A DNA stretch of 38,493 nucleotides from an uncultured Akkermansia sp. Its GTDB lineage: Bacteria > Verrucomicrobiota > Verrucomicrobiia > Verrucomicrobiales > Akkermansiaceae. Location: NCBI GenBank assembly GCA_947626545.1, contig CANQSS010000019.1, positions 1-38,493 on the forward strand. Direction: 5' to 3'. The notes beneath the pieces were generated by a model. It was given only the letters and a program-made list of their open reading frames with translations. It did no database searches and was not told the origin of the DNA. Below are positions 1 through 8,688 of this stretch, piece after piece. A program made the position numbers and the translations under genes. Every line of letters starts with the position of its first letter. Within the stretch, counting starts at the first letter, position 1.

Positions 1-58
1 GATTTGCCCAAAAATCGCCAACTCCTGCTATCATCATGCTTCCCGCCCATGAGATACA

Positions 59-76
59 TTTTCTTGGGACGGATGT
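59..76 (+). repeat. 18-nt dispersed motif TTTTCTTGGGACGGATGT (copy 1)
   Basis: The motif is identical over 18 nt to intergenic copies at 11006-11024 (+) and 28440-28458 (-). Here it lies about 65 nt upstream of the sulfatase start, just before its promoter. Its function is unknown; it could be a protein-binding site or a fragment of a dispersed repeat. Confidence 0.6.
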
Positions 77-105
77 GCATGCGCATCCCTGCTGTGAATG
101 CGGCC

Positions 106-133
106 TTGACAATATATCAGGCTGTGCTATCCT
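106..133 (+). promoter_or_regulatory. sigma-70-type promoter of the sulfatase gene
   Basis: TTGACA at 106-111, a 16-nt spacer and TATCCT at 128-133. The expected transcription start, near 140, is only about 3 nt before the ATG at 143, so the mRNA would be nearly leaderless. Confidence 0.65.
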
Positions 134-142
134 ATTCGAGAA

Positions 143-1888
143 ATGAATGGTATACGCATTGGCTTGGTATTTTTGGCGCTTGCCATGGGAATGACTATGG
201 CGGCTGAGCAAGTTGAGAGGCCCAATATTTTATTCATCATCACGGATGATCACGCCGTGCAGGCGCTCGGCACAAACGACAAGGATTCCCCGGTGCCCCT
301 GCCCGGCTTCCGTCGTTTGGCTCAAGAAGGGATGGTCTTTGACCGGGCTTACTGCGCAAATTCCCTATGCGGACCGGCGCGCGCCAGTATGCTGACCGGA
401 CGTCACTCCCACAACAATGGGTTTATGTTCAATATGCGGTACGACAAACCGATGACGCCTTTTGATGGCAGTCAGCCGACGTACCCGAAAATGCTGCAGG
501 CGGCGGGATACCAGACCGGGCTGGTGGGCAAGTGGCACCTCTTTTCTCGCCCTACGGGTTTTGATACCTGGCAGGTTTTCCCGGCGCAGGGCGATTACTG
601 GGATCCGGAGTTCCTGACTGATACCCCCAGTGGAAAAGGTTTCTTGAGCTATCGCGCACGCGGTTATGTAACTGACCTGCTTACTTCAAAAGCCATCGAT
701 TGGCTGGAACACCGGGACAAGACGCGACCCTTTGCGCTTGTGCTGGGGCATAAAGCTCCGCATCGCAACTGGCTGCCTGCTCCCCGGCACCTCAAAAAAA
801 TCAAGGAGTATGTTGCAAAGCTCACGCCGCCTCCTACCTTGCAGGATGACTGGAAAGACCGCCCAGCTTACATGAGTCTGACGCGCCAAAGTGTGAGCCG
901 CGACCTGTGCAACTGGAACGACTCCCATTTGCAGGCTGATCTTATTCCTTTCGATGTCATGAAGGAAATTGTGCCTAAGAATGCACTCAGAAAAATGGTG
1001 GACAGCGGGAAATTCAACGGACAAATACCACCAGACTTCGATTGGAAACAGCATACGCCCAAGTACGCCCCGCAAACAAACTACAGCGATGGCTTGGCGA
1101 ACGTGGAGAAAGGAGTGTTGCCCATCTACCGCGACTACTACGCCACGAGGACACGCGAGTTTGTGGAAGAAATGCGGGCAGGAAAGATTAAATCCATGGC
1201 AGACATCACCGAACGGCGCTGGCGCTGGTATATGGAGGACTATTTAGGTACCCTGCTGGCTGTTGATGAATCGATCTCCACCATCCTGGACTACCTGGAC
1301 AAACACGGACTTTCGGAAAACACGCTGGTGATTTATGTGGGGGACCAAGGCTTCTATTTAGGCGAACACGGTCTCTACGACAAACGCTGGATCTTTGAGG
1401 AAAGCATGCGTATGCCGCTCATCATGCGGTGGAAAGGCAAGATACCTGCCGGAGTACGCAGCCACGCCACGGTGCAAAATATTGACTACGCCCCGACTAT
1501 TGCTGAAGTAGCAGGAGCGGATACCCCCGAAAATAAGGCGACCTTTGATGGCGAATCGCTGGTGCCGCTCTTTGCAACAGGGGAGAATCCCAAGTTCGAG
1601 GGACGTGCTCTGTATTACGCTTTCTACGAAAACCCGGGTGAGCACAATGCCCCGCTTCATGATGGAGTGCGGACAGATCGTTATACTTTCGCTCATATTC
1701 TCTCCCTCACCCCGGAGGAGAAGAAGACTGGCACTCGTAAGGTGGAAGACGAATGGCTGCTCATCGACAACGAAAAAGATCCTCAACAGATGCACAACGT
1801 TGCCAATGACCCGGCTTACAAGGAGGTCTTCGAACAACTGAAAGCCGAGTACGAAAAGCTGCGCGCTACATACAAGGCAACCTTGTGA
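143..1888 (+). CDS. secreted sulfatase, Cys-type formylglycine family
   Basis: Family S1 sulfatase of 581 aa. Residues 1-21 form a short signal peptide, so the enzyme acts in the periplasm or outside the cell. The metal-binding pair Asp35-Asp36 follows PNILFIIT. The active-site signature CGPAR starts at Cys76, the residue that a maturase converts to formylglycine. GKWHL (129-133) supplies the conserved Lys and His, and a GDQGFYLGEHGLYDK block near residue 400 is the second metal and substrate region. Overall pattern and length resemble the heparan/choline/glycan sulfatases used by mucin degraders, but the substrate cannot be told from sequence. No sulfatase-maturating enzyme (anSME) gene is in the window. 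The start at 143 is preferred because it gives the full signal peptide; there is no Shine-Dalgarno, and the promoter lies almost against the ATG. It converges on the regulator gene ending at 2169. Confidence 0.93.
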   Translation: MNGIRIGLVFLALAMGMTMAAEQVERPNILFIITDDHAVQALGTNDKDSPVPLPGFRRLAQEGMVFDRAYCANSLCGPARASMLTGRHSHNNGFMFNMRYDKPMTPFDGSQPTYPKMLQAAGYQTGLVGKWHLFSRPTGFDTWQVFPAQGDYWDPEFLTDTPSGKGFLSYRARGYVTDLLTSKAIDWLEHRDKTRPFALVLGHKAPHRNWLPAPRHLKKIKEYVAKLTPPPTLQDDWKDRPAYMSLTRQSVSRDLCNWNDSHLQADLIPFDVMKEIVPKNALRKMVDSGKFNGQIPPDFDWKQHTPKYAPQTNYSDGLANVEKGVLPIYRDYYATRTREFVEEMRAGKIKSMADITERRWRWYMEDYLGTLLAVDESISTILDYLDKHGLSENTLVIYVGDQGFYLGEHGLYDKRWIFEESMRMPLIMRWKGKIPAGVRSHATVQNIDYAPTIAEVAGADTPENKATFDGESLVPLFATGENPKFEGRALYYAFYENPGEHNAPLHDGVRTDRYTFAHILSLTPEEKKTGTRKVEDEWLLIDNEKDPQQMHNVANDPAYKEVFEQLKAEYEKLRATYKATL

Positions 1889-1903
1889 AGCGGGCTCTAT
1901 GTG

Positions 1904-2158
1904 CATTTACGACGGAGGCAGACGGGGGTCTGCCTATGTACGGAGTACGATGTACGATGTACGATGTACGATTTAGGGAATTCGCGCGCCAAAGGCGCGG
2001 GCTATGCGAAGCTTTAGCGAAGGGGGTGGGTGAAATCATGGATGATTGTTGGTTAGAAAGGTTTCGAATTTTGCGAAGCTGTGTCCCCGGCTTTGCTACA
2101 TCGTACATCGTACATCCAACATCGTACATAGGCAAACGCATTTTCCAATGCGTTTGCC
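1904..2158. repeat. modular intergenic repeat element, copy 1 (most complete)
   Basis: It fills the gap between two convergent genes. In order it holds: a GGCAGA/TCTGCC hairpin (1917-1934), four tandem TACGATG-type units (1946-1974), a GC-rich module with GGAATTCGCGCG, about 110 nt of filler, inverted copies of the tandem units (2097-2129, ATCGTACAT repeated), and a terminal hairpin (2131-2158). The direct and inverted unit arrays make a large inverted repeat. Pieces of it recur near 8.1, 10.95, 13.98, 15.9, 19.6, 25.7 and 28.5 kb. Confidence 0.75.
2131..2158. terminator. hairpin between convergent genes, possible bidirectional terminator
   Basis: Perfect 12-bp stem GGCAAACGCATT / AATGCGTTTGCC with a TTCC loop, lying 10 nt beyond the stop of the minus-strand regulator gene. 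There is no long T run, so termination is inferred from position. It is also the end module of the repeat element. Confidence 0.4.
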
Positions 2159-2168
2159 TTGCGCGGGG

Positions 2169-3764
2169 TTAAAATTTGTACTGCGTCGGATCGATGTGGA
2201 GGCGACGGATTCGGTAGTTGAGCTTGCGCAATGTGGTATGTAGCTCACGCGCTGCAGCAGACATGTTGCCGCGCGTGCGCTTGAGCGCCGCCGTGATAAG
2301 CTCCGACTCGAAGGATGCGGTAAGCGCTTCCATAGGTGTGTCTCTTTCCGGCACAGCAGAGCGATTAGGCAGCATGGACTCCGTGCCTGTAGCAGCGGCA
2401 GTTTGCAAGGAGGCAGGCAAATCGATAGCATTTATCTCATTGCTATTCGACATGATGACCACGCGCTCAATCATATTCTCCAGCTCACGCACGTTGCCCG
2501 GCCAATGATAGCTCATAAGCATATCAATGGCGGGAGTGGAGAGACGCCGCACATCCTTGTGATGTAGCTTGTTGTACTTCGCAAGGAAAAAATCGGCCAG
2601 AGAAATAATATCCACCTTGCGGGAGCGCAGCGGCGGTACCACGATGGGCAGCACGGCGAGGCGATAGTACAAATCCTCGCGGAAAAGCCCCTCTGCCATC
2701 ATGCGCTGTAAATCGCGAGATGTAGCAGCAATGATCCGAGCATGCGTGCGGATGGACTGCTGGGACCCCACACGCTCGAACACTTTCTCCTGGAGAACGC
2801 GCAATAGTTTCACCTGTGTCTGCACCGGCAAGTCGCCAATTTCGTCCAAGAAGAGGGTACCGGCAGAAGCCTCCTCAAAGCGCCCGATGCGCTGCTTGAT
2901 GGCACCGGTAAAAGCTCCCTTTTCATGGCCAAAAAGCTCAGATTCGATGAGCCCCTCCGGCAAAGCAGCGCAGTTGACAGCCACAAAGGGACCGTCCCTC
3001 CGATCGGATGCATAGTGAATGGTTTGAGCAAGCAGTTCTTTACCCGTTCCGGACTCGCCCAGCAATAAAACCGTAGCTGTGGAGCGCGCCACCTTTGCCA
3101 TCTCCAAATAGACGGCGCGCATGGCCGAAGAATGCCCCACAATATTTGCAAAACCGGCATTTTCACCCAATTCGAAGCGCATGCGGTCGTTTTCGCGCTC
3201 GCGCAACTGACGTTCAACCATCTGCTCGCGCACACTCGCCACGGCATCTGCCAAAATGTTGGCCACTATCTCCAACAAACGTGCCAATTTATCCAGCGTG
3301 CCTTGCGGCAGCACCGGGAAAGAAAGAGAAAGAGTTCCGATGACGGCTCCGCTTCGCTTAATGGCAACACAGAGGAAGGATTCGCTCTGCAGATCGTGAA
3401 GAACTCCCGTGCGGTTCAGAAAGGTATCGCTTGAAGCCGTGTCGCGCAGGACAGCAGACACGCCTGTTTGTCCCACGCGGCCAGTGATACCTTCCCCTAG
3501 GCGATATGTGCCGCGGGACTTCTCTTCATCCGATAGTCCATAAGATGCCTCAATTACCAAACGCTCATCCTGAAGTAAGCAGAGAGCGCCTTGCGGGAAA
3601 CATAAATTCTGCCGCAGGACAAGCATGATCTGCTCCAGCAAATCGGCCACATCTCTCTGCCCCACCAGCACCTTGGATACCCCTGAGAGTACACGCAGTT
3701 CCAAGCTGTCGCCGGAGAGTTCATCAAGCGGTGAGTGGGAGTGAACTGTGGGCATAGGCTGCAT
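2169..3764 (-). CDS. NifA-type sigma-54-dependent transcriptional activator (GAF + AAA+ + Fis HTH)
   Basis: An enhancer-binding protein that uses ATP to open promoters held by RpoN. Numbering is from a TTG codon at 3767; the ATG used here is residue 2. An N-terminal GAF sensor domain (about 20-180) is followed by the AAA+ core: Walker A GESGTGKE (237-244), the sigma-54 contact loop GAFTGA (284-289), Walker B LFLDEIGD (305-312) and [10 protein letters not shown] (422-431). A Fis-type HTH sits at the C-terminus (about 485-530). This is NifA/FhlA architecture; there is no receiver domain, so the input is probably a small ligand bound by GAF. The chosen ATG overlaps the upstream stop as TGATG, implying translational coupling. 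It is the last gene of the acyltransferase-LptD operon. The name NifA describes architecture only; no nitrogen-fixation genes are present. I found no clear -24/-12 promoter in the window, so its targets are unknown. Confidence 0.92.
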   Translation of the reverse strand: MQPMPTVHSHSPLDELSGDSLELRVLSGVSKVLVGQRDVADLLEQIMLVLRQNLCFPQGALCLLQDERLVIEASYGLSDEEKSRGTYRLGEGITGRVGQTGVSAVLRDTASSDTFLNRTGVLHDLQSESFLCVAIKRSGAVIGTLSLSFPVLPQGTLDKLARLLEIVANILADAVASVREQMVERQLRERENDRMRFELGENAGFANIVGHSSAMRAVYLEMAKVARSTATVLLLGESGTGKELLAQTIHYASDRRDGPFVAVNCAALPEGLIESELFGHEKGAFTGAIKQRIGRFEEASAGTLFLDEIGDLPVQTQVKLLRVLQEKVFERVGSQQSIRTHARIIAATSRDLQRMMAEGLFREDLYYRLAVLPIVVPPLRSRKVDIISLADFFLAKYNKLHHKDVRRLSTPAIDMLMSYHWPGNVRELENMIERVVIMSNSNEINAIDLPASLQTAAATGTESMLPNRSAVPERDTPMEALTASFESELITAALKRTRGNMSAAARELHTTLRKLNYRIRRLHIDPTQYKF

Positions 3765-6211
3765 CAAAAGAATTTGACGGGAAGAGATGTCCCCGTTTCT
3801 CCAAGAGTGAGGGATACACCGAGGCCCGTCTCATGCTCGCCGCCGTTGTTCCGCAGCATTACAGTGGTGCTAAGGTACCACGGACCAAACTTGCGTGTGA
3901 GGGAAAATTGCTGAATTGGGAGTCGGCGCCACTGCACGTCCCAGTTGACGCGAACTGCAGCGCTGTAGCGTTCATTAAGCCGCAGGTTTGCCTGAAAATA
4001 GGCGTAATTGGCATCATGCTGAATAGGGTGATTGCTGATATAGCGGTGACCAATCTGAGTTTCCAACCATGGAGTAGGGACAAAAGAAAGAGAGGTATTG
4101 TACTGATTGAACCCATCGCCGCCCCCCACTGTTGGAGTCTGCGTTTCCAGGCGTAGAGTGCACTGGCTGGTCACATTCAGAGCAATGAGCGAATAGAGGT
4201 TCGAGAAGCGGGATTCGGTGTTGGGATTATCAATGTTGTAATCCAGGAAGAGATTCCAGTCAAGCACCGTTCGGCTCTCTCCATCATAAACGGTACTTAA
4301 GGAATTGCGCATGCCAAGGCGCCACACCGTCCAATTCGCCCAACCATCAATGCCGGTAAACTCCATGAGATCCATGGGCATGGGACATACAGTGCTGTTG
4401 CCCAAGGTCGTCGACCAAGTATCCACTTGGGGCACGTAGGGGTTAGAGGAAGAGATGCTGCCGTGAGAAATCTCCGCATACGGATGAATCACGTGGTAGA
4501 GCCCGCTTATCCCCAGACGCGGCAACTTTACCATTGAAAAATGACGGTAAAACTTGATGTCAAAATCGCAGCCCAAGTAGCCCATCAAACGATTATCCGC
4601 CCCGACATCCTCGACATTGTAATAGCCCGAATAACCGGCCCCCACTTTCGGGGTCACATTGAGAAAACGCAGGACCTTGAAACTCGTGGTGAGCTCATGT
4701 GTCGAGTTAAAGCGCACGTAACTGCCGCTATTGAGCAAGCGGGTGTAATACTCCTCAAGCTCTTGAGAACGCAGATTGCTGAGCTTGGCTCGATACGCCT
4801 CACGTTGTTCAGCGGGAAGATTTTGGTGCAGCAAGCCGATGCTGTTGCGTGTTTCATATGTGACACGAGTCGAAGCGAGCACCGTGCGCGGGCGATAGTA
4901 GGAAAGCTCGGCGCGTTCATCCGTGCTGTAAAAATCATTGGGAGCAAACCGGGTCAAAAGCGTCGTGCTGCTGCGCGGGGTGTAACGCTCCAGCCGAACA
5001 CTATTATCCGGCTTATCGTTCAATCGGGCTATGTCCTCAAAATAGTCCTGCAACACGTACCGATCACTCAATACATTTACATCAGCCGCCAAGGTCCAAC
5101 GCGCGTCCTCCCGACTCGTACGGGGAAACACCTCCCATATATCTTGCATGGCCACACGGTAGCGGCGATGACTCAAACTCTCGCGGGAGGCATGTACCGG
5201 GTTGATGTCCGGGCGTCTGTCGGCAATGCCGTATATCTGCACCCCGCGCGAATCCGAATACCGTTTCCGCATCTCGTTGTCGATAAAATCTATTCCCCCG
5301 GCTAAGCCGCGCCGCGAGCGGAAATCAAAGCGCGTGGTCAGTAGATAATCGGCCGTAGGCATGCCATGCTCAACGCGTCGGTTACCAAGTAAAAAGCCGT
5401 AGCGATTCAAGAGGAATGTGCCCCAGAGGGACTTAACTCCAGGCTCGGGCATGTAGCCTTCTTCCGGGTTGAGTGAATGGGACAAAGGCATCCACCCCAA
5501 TATCGGAACGGGCATATCTTTCTCCGCGCCGGATATGCTCAAACGCGAGACCACGCCGTAATCCCCCGGAAATACCGTCAACGTGCCCGCTCCCACCCAC
5601 ATACCAGGCCTACGAACATCTTCCGTAGTGAGAAAGGAGTGATGAATGGTGATGCGTGTGTTGCCGGAAGGCATTTTGGTATACTCTGCCGAGGATCCAC
5701 GAATAATGGTTCCATTCACCTTAGTACGAATGTTGCTAACGCAGGCTACGCCGGTTTCCCAATCGTAGGTTCCCTCCTCGGCGTGCATGAGAGAATCTCC
5801 TTGGTAGATGACGAGGGGACCGGCGAGAAAAGCCTTGTTGGTGTTGAGATCAATAACAATGGTTTGGGCAAAGATTTCGCGACCATCGCCGGTACGCAGA
5901 TAAAGCGGAGTGGACCCGGCGGTGTACGTGATGATACGTTTCTCATTGTTGTAATCAACTTTGCCCCCCTCGTTGCGAATCACGAAAGAATCCGGTATCT
6001 TCATATTTGTGGAGGCGCTGATTTTGGAAACAGCTTGATCCACATGATCCATAAGGGGATTACCGGGGAGCGCTTGGTCGGGCAGCGGTATGAAATCTAT
6101 ACTCTGCTGAGCAGCCAGAGGAAAGGAGGTGAGAAAGCACGCAATGAGTACGAGCGCAAGCTTATCCTGGCGGGCACGCAGAAGGGGCGCTGGCTGATGC
6201 GTGGGCGTCAT
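3764..6211 (-). CDS. lptD: LptD/OstA-like outer-membrane LPS-assembly protein
   Basis: Protein of 815 aa with a signal peptide (about 1-35, ending near FPLAAQQ). An N-terminal OstA/LptA-like beta domain (about 70-220, with IITYTAGS and [10 protein letters not shown]) precedes a long region rich in alternating aromatic/polar strands that ends in Phe (VKFF), as expected of a beta-barrel recognised by the Bam machinery. In the LptD family this barrel receives LPS from the periplasmic Lpt bridge and inserts it into the outer leaflet. Length is in the LptD range (about 750-850 aa), but sequence identity to the proteobacterial protein looks low, so a diverged LptD or a related outer-membrane protein with an OstA domain are both possible. 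The start overlaps the upstream acyltransferase gene by ATGA (6208-6211), and the stop overlaps the sigma-54 activator start. The three genes are therefore one transcriptional and translational unit concerned with the outer envelope. Confidence 0.78.
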   Translation of the reverse strand: MTPTHQPAPLLRARQDKLALVLIACFLTSFPLAAQQSIDFIPLPDQALPGNPLMDHVDQAVSKISASTNMKIPDSFVIRNEGGKVDYNNEKRIITYTAGSTPLYLRTGDGREIFAQTIVIDLNTNKAFLAGPLVIYQGDSLMHAEEGTYDWETGVACVSNIRTKVNGTIIRGSSAEYTKMPSGNTRITIHHSFLTTEDVRRPGMWVGAGTLTVFPGDYGVVSRLSISGAEKDMPVPILGWMPLSHSLNPEEGYMPEPGVKSLWGTFLLNRYGFLLGNRRVEHGMPTADYLLTTRFDFRSRRGLAGGIDFIDNEMRKRYSDSRGVQIYGIADRRPDINPVHASRESLSHRRYRVAMQDIWEVFPRTSREDARWTLAADVNVLSDRYVLQDYFEDIARLNDKPDNSVRLERYTPRSSTTLLTRFAPNDFYSTDERAELSYYRPRTVLASTRVTYETRNSIGLLHQNLPAEQREAYRAKLSNLRSQELEEYYTRLLNSGSYVRFNSTHELTTSFKVLRFLNVTPKVGAGYSGYYNVEDVGADNRLMGYLGCDFDIKFYRHFSMVKLPRLGISGLYHVIHPYAEISHGSISSSNPYVPQVDTWSTTLGNSTVCPMPMDLMEFTGIDGWANWTVWRLGMRNSLSTVYDGESRTVLDWNLFLDYNIDNPNTESRFSNLYSLIALNVTSQCTLRLETQTPTVGGGDGFNQYNTSLSFVPTPWLETQIGHRYISNHPIQHDANYAYFQANLRLNERYSAAVRVNWDVQWRRLPIQQFSLTRKFGPWYLSTTVMLRNNGGEHETGLGVSLTLGETGTSLPVKFF

Positions 6212-8010
6212 GGCATTTCATCTCCGTGGGTATAATGGCTGCCCGCTGCGTACTCTTTGCCGCGATATCGACGGCGGGCACGTTCGGGGGTCTTGGATAG
6301 TTCCACCACCACAAAACAATCCAACGTGCCGCCGAAATCTTCATCAATCCCAAAACCAACCATACTACCTCCCAAACGCAGGTACTGCCTGAGCAGCACC
6401 GGTATGCCTGTTCCTCCCTCCAATTCGCTTACCATGGTCGTGAGCGCCCGCACATCTGGCAGAGCCGTAGATATCAGGCGCGCATCCTCACTCCGCAAAT
6501 CCAAATTTGTCGGTGGGTTCAGAGCGCGTATTTCGCTGCTCAGTTTCGTATCCATGCAGCTTTGCCGAAGGTAGGTGTACATCAATGCGCGCGAAGCCAG
6601 GCTGTATTCTGCGGAAATACTGACCGTGCCGTACAAGTATTTATATTGCTGATTTTTATTGAGAAAACGACCGATACCCATCCAAAGCGTATCCAGCGAG
6701 GCTGCTTGCCTCTGATATTCCGGGGTGACAAAAGCACGCCCCATCTCCAACCCCTCCGCGATCACCTGCAAGAATCGGGGTCGAAAGTGGAAAAAACTCG
6801 AGTTGTATATACCCCGCACCCCATGTTTCTCCAAAATCTCATCTGTGCGACCGATGCGATACGCTCCTGCAAGGCACCCGGCCTTCGAATCCCACATGAT
6901 AAGGTGTGTATAATGGGCGTCCCATCTGTCAATATCACGCTCCAAACCGGCCCCCTCCCCCACACTTCGGTAGGTGCGCTCACGTTGCACGCCGATTTCA
7001 CGCATCAAGAGCGGGATCTGCTCCGCCCGTGCGGCGTACACGCGCAGCGGTGTGTTCTCGCTGGTGTAGCAAAGGCAATCAGGAGGCAGAGTGGCTATTT
7101 CTTCACGGAGCGCCTCCGACGATTCAGCGGCGGCAATGGGCTGCAGCACGCGCTGTTGATTCTTTTCTCGAGAAGCGTCAGCCGTAGTCAAATGGTATCG
7201 CAAAAGCATGGTGCGTAAGCGCATATAGGCATTCAACCGTTCGGAATCCATGCCTGCGTACGTTGTCGGCTGAATCGGGGCTCCCAACCGAATGGTATGG
7301 CGCATCCGCCCGTCCCGTAATATCTCACGTGGCAAAAAATTAGCACGCAAAGAGCGCGAAAACATACTCACTGCTTGAAAGAAAAGACCCGTGCGTCCGG
7401 AGATGTGCATGGGCACCACTACGGCACCGGTTTTGAGCACCAAGGCTGCGATATTCTGTTGCCATGGGTCATCCACCACATGCCGGTCCTTGAGCGAGAA
7501 TGTGGCGGCAGATCCGCTGGGAAACACTAATAAGCAATGACCCTCCTTCAGCCAATGCAACATCTCACGCATTCCGGCCATATTCGCGCGTTTTGCTGCC
7601 TCCCCACCGTACACGTCCACGGTTATCTCGTAAGGACGCATTCCCCTCACGCACCGCAAGAACTCATTGACAACAATCCGTATATCTTCCCGCCTCTTCA
7701 TCACGATATCGCCAAACATCAGGCCATCCGACATGCCATGCGGGTGGTTTGAGACAATGATGCATGGACCTTCGGTAGGTATGTTTTCTAAGCCTTCCAG
7801 ATCGTAATTTAGACTGAGATATCTGCAGGCGAGCCGGAAAAAGTTTTCCTTACTGCCGGCCTCCCAATCGTCGTCTATGTGTTCGTGCGCTACATTGAGT
7901 GCATGCAATCCCAGCCACCTTTCGGCAGCTTCCAGCACAAAACCGGGCATATGACGCCCCACGGCGATCTCATCCGCCAAATCCACCATCTTGGGCCTTT
8001 TGAACTTCAT
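6208..8010 (-). CDS. two-domain acyltransferase, OlsF-like (aminolipid synthesis)
   Basis: Protein of 600 aa. The N-terminal half (about 60-280) is a PlsC-type O-acyltransferase with the catalytic NHPHGMSDG motif (His and Asp six apart) and a later VFPSG block. The C-terminal half (about 310-560) matches the GNAT-like N-acyltransferase/hemolysin family, with GAYRIGRTDEIL and EMGRAFVTPEYQ. This domain order is that of OlsF, which makes ornithine lipid by N-acylating ornithine and then O-acylating the product; related enzymes make glycine lipids. The amino acid substrate cannot be told from sequence. It is first in the operon with the LptD-like gene (4-nt overlap). The ATG at 8010 is preceded by a weak AGAAG and a good promoter at 8046-8074. 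The product is probably cytoplasmic or peripheral at the inner membrane. Confidence 0.82.
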   Translation of the reverse strand: MKFKRPKMVDLADEIAVGRHMPGFVLEAAERWLGLHALNVAHEHIDDDWEAGSKENFFRLACRYLSLNYDLEGLENIPTEGPCIIVSNHPHGMSDGLMFGDIVMKRREDIRIVVNEFLRCVRGMRPYEITVDVYGGEAAKRANMAGMREMLHWLKEGHCLLVFPSGSAATFSLKDRHVVDDPWQQNIAALVLKTGAVVVPMHISGRTGLFFQAVSMFSRSLRANFLPREILRDGRMRHTIRLGAPIQPTTYAGMDSERLNAYMRLRTMLLRYHLTTADASREKNQQRVLQPIAAAESSEALREEIATLPPDCLCYTSENTPLRVYAARAEQIPLLMREIGVQRERTYRSVGEGAGLERDIDRWDAHYTHLIMWDSKAGCLAGAYRIGRTDEILEKHGVRGIYNSSFFHFRPRFLQVIAEGLEMGRAFVTPEYQRQAASLDTLWMGIGRFLNKNQQYKYLYGTVSISAEYSLASRALMYTYLRQSCMDTKLSSEIRALNPPTNLDLRSEDARLISTALPDVRALTTMVSELEGGTGIPVLLRQYLRLGGSMVGFGIDEDFGGTLDCFVVVELSKTPERARRRYRGKEYAAGSHYTHGDEMP

Positions 8011-8045
8011 ATGCTTCTCGCGTCCGCACGCTCACGGTAGCACGC

Positions 8046-8074
8046 ATTGTAGCATGCCACACCCCATCGGTCAA
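8046..8074 (-). promoter_or_regulatory. promoter of the acyltransferase-lptD-regulator operon
   Basis: On the minus strand: TTGACC (8074-8069), a 17-nt spacer and TACAAT (8051-8046). It predicts a leader of about 28 nt before the ATG at 8010. Confidence 0.65.
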
Positions 8075-8095
8075 GCTCTCACGCCAATGATTCAG

Positions 8096-8151
8096 GGCAA
8101 CCGCATTGGAAAGTGCGTCTGCCTATTTACGATTTACGATTTGGGAAAAAT
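8096..8151. repeat. modular intergenic repeat element, copy 2 (short, diverged)
   Basis: A diverged form of the terminal hairpin (GCAACCGCATT ... AGTGCG..TGC, 8096-8122) is followed directly by ATTTACG tandem units. It sits just upstream of the operon promoter that reads leftward. Confidence 0.6.
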
Positions 8152-8295
8152 GGCAACCAACATTCTCATAACGAGAATAAGGCTGACTCTTCTTCCATCC
8201 TCGCACGCATTGAAAATCTAAAAATCTACGTAATAAGTTTGAAATCAATAGGTCTTAAAAATAAATGTATTTTCCAATGCTCTGGGAAATTTGCT

Positions 8296-8316
8296 TATCT
8301 CTTTTCAAAAGAGATA
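8296..8316. repeat. 21-bp perfect palindrome, copy 1
   Basis: Arms TATCTCTTTT and AAAAGAGATA around a central C. A second copy with one mismatch lies 157 bp downstream at 8453-8473. It could be an operator for a dimeric regulator or a small hairpin. Confidence 0.65.
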
Positions 8317-8452
8317 GACAAGTTTTAATGTATTAATGTATTGAAAGACAATAAGTTTAAACATAAGCTCTCGAATACTTTCCGGGGAAAATTAGAACGT
8401 CGTTTTTTTGTGTGTCATTGTATTATCAAGGTTTCCCACATGGGTAGGAGTA

Positions 8453-8473
8453 TATCTCCTTTGAAAAGAGATA
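8453..8473. repeat. 21-bp palindrome, copy 2 (one mismatch)
   Basis: Arms TATCTCCTTT and AAAAGAGATA around a central G. Flanking bases (GATAG after the right arm) are also shared with copy 1. Confidence 0.65.
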
Positions 8474-8688
8474 GGCAGGAGCAAAATGATGTTTATCGTT
8501 GATATTGATATAATAAGAGATTAGAGAAGAGAACAAACACGAAAATAACAATCTCGAGATAACGAGAGAAAAATAGCTGGACAGACGGCTGGGGAAAGAA
8601 TATGCTAGAAGACGCTTTGGATGCAAGATGAAGTGTAAAGGGGGTTGGCATCTTAAGAAAAAACTCTCATCACTAACCCGACACTATA

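Larger units (their letters stand above)
8152..8688. other. AT-rich gene-free region
   Basis: About 540 nt with no credible coding frame, and clearly more AT-rich than its surroundings. It holds the two 21-bp palindromes listed separately and a smaller imperfect palindrome TTCTC-ATAAC-GAGAA near 8163-8177. A TATAAT at 8685-8690 overlaps the next gene's ATG but has no good -35. It could hold a small RNA, operators or an old insertion site; I cannot tell which. Confidence 0.5.

Noticed and set aside
2169..3764. Nitrogen-fixation regulator
   Set aside because: Architecture is NifA-like, but no nif gene or -24/-12 nif promoter is in the window.
4541..6235. Plus-strand frames of about 250 aa opposite the LptD-like gene
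   Set aside because: Antisense shadows; the minus-strand gene has a signal peptide, barrel ending and operon overlaps.
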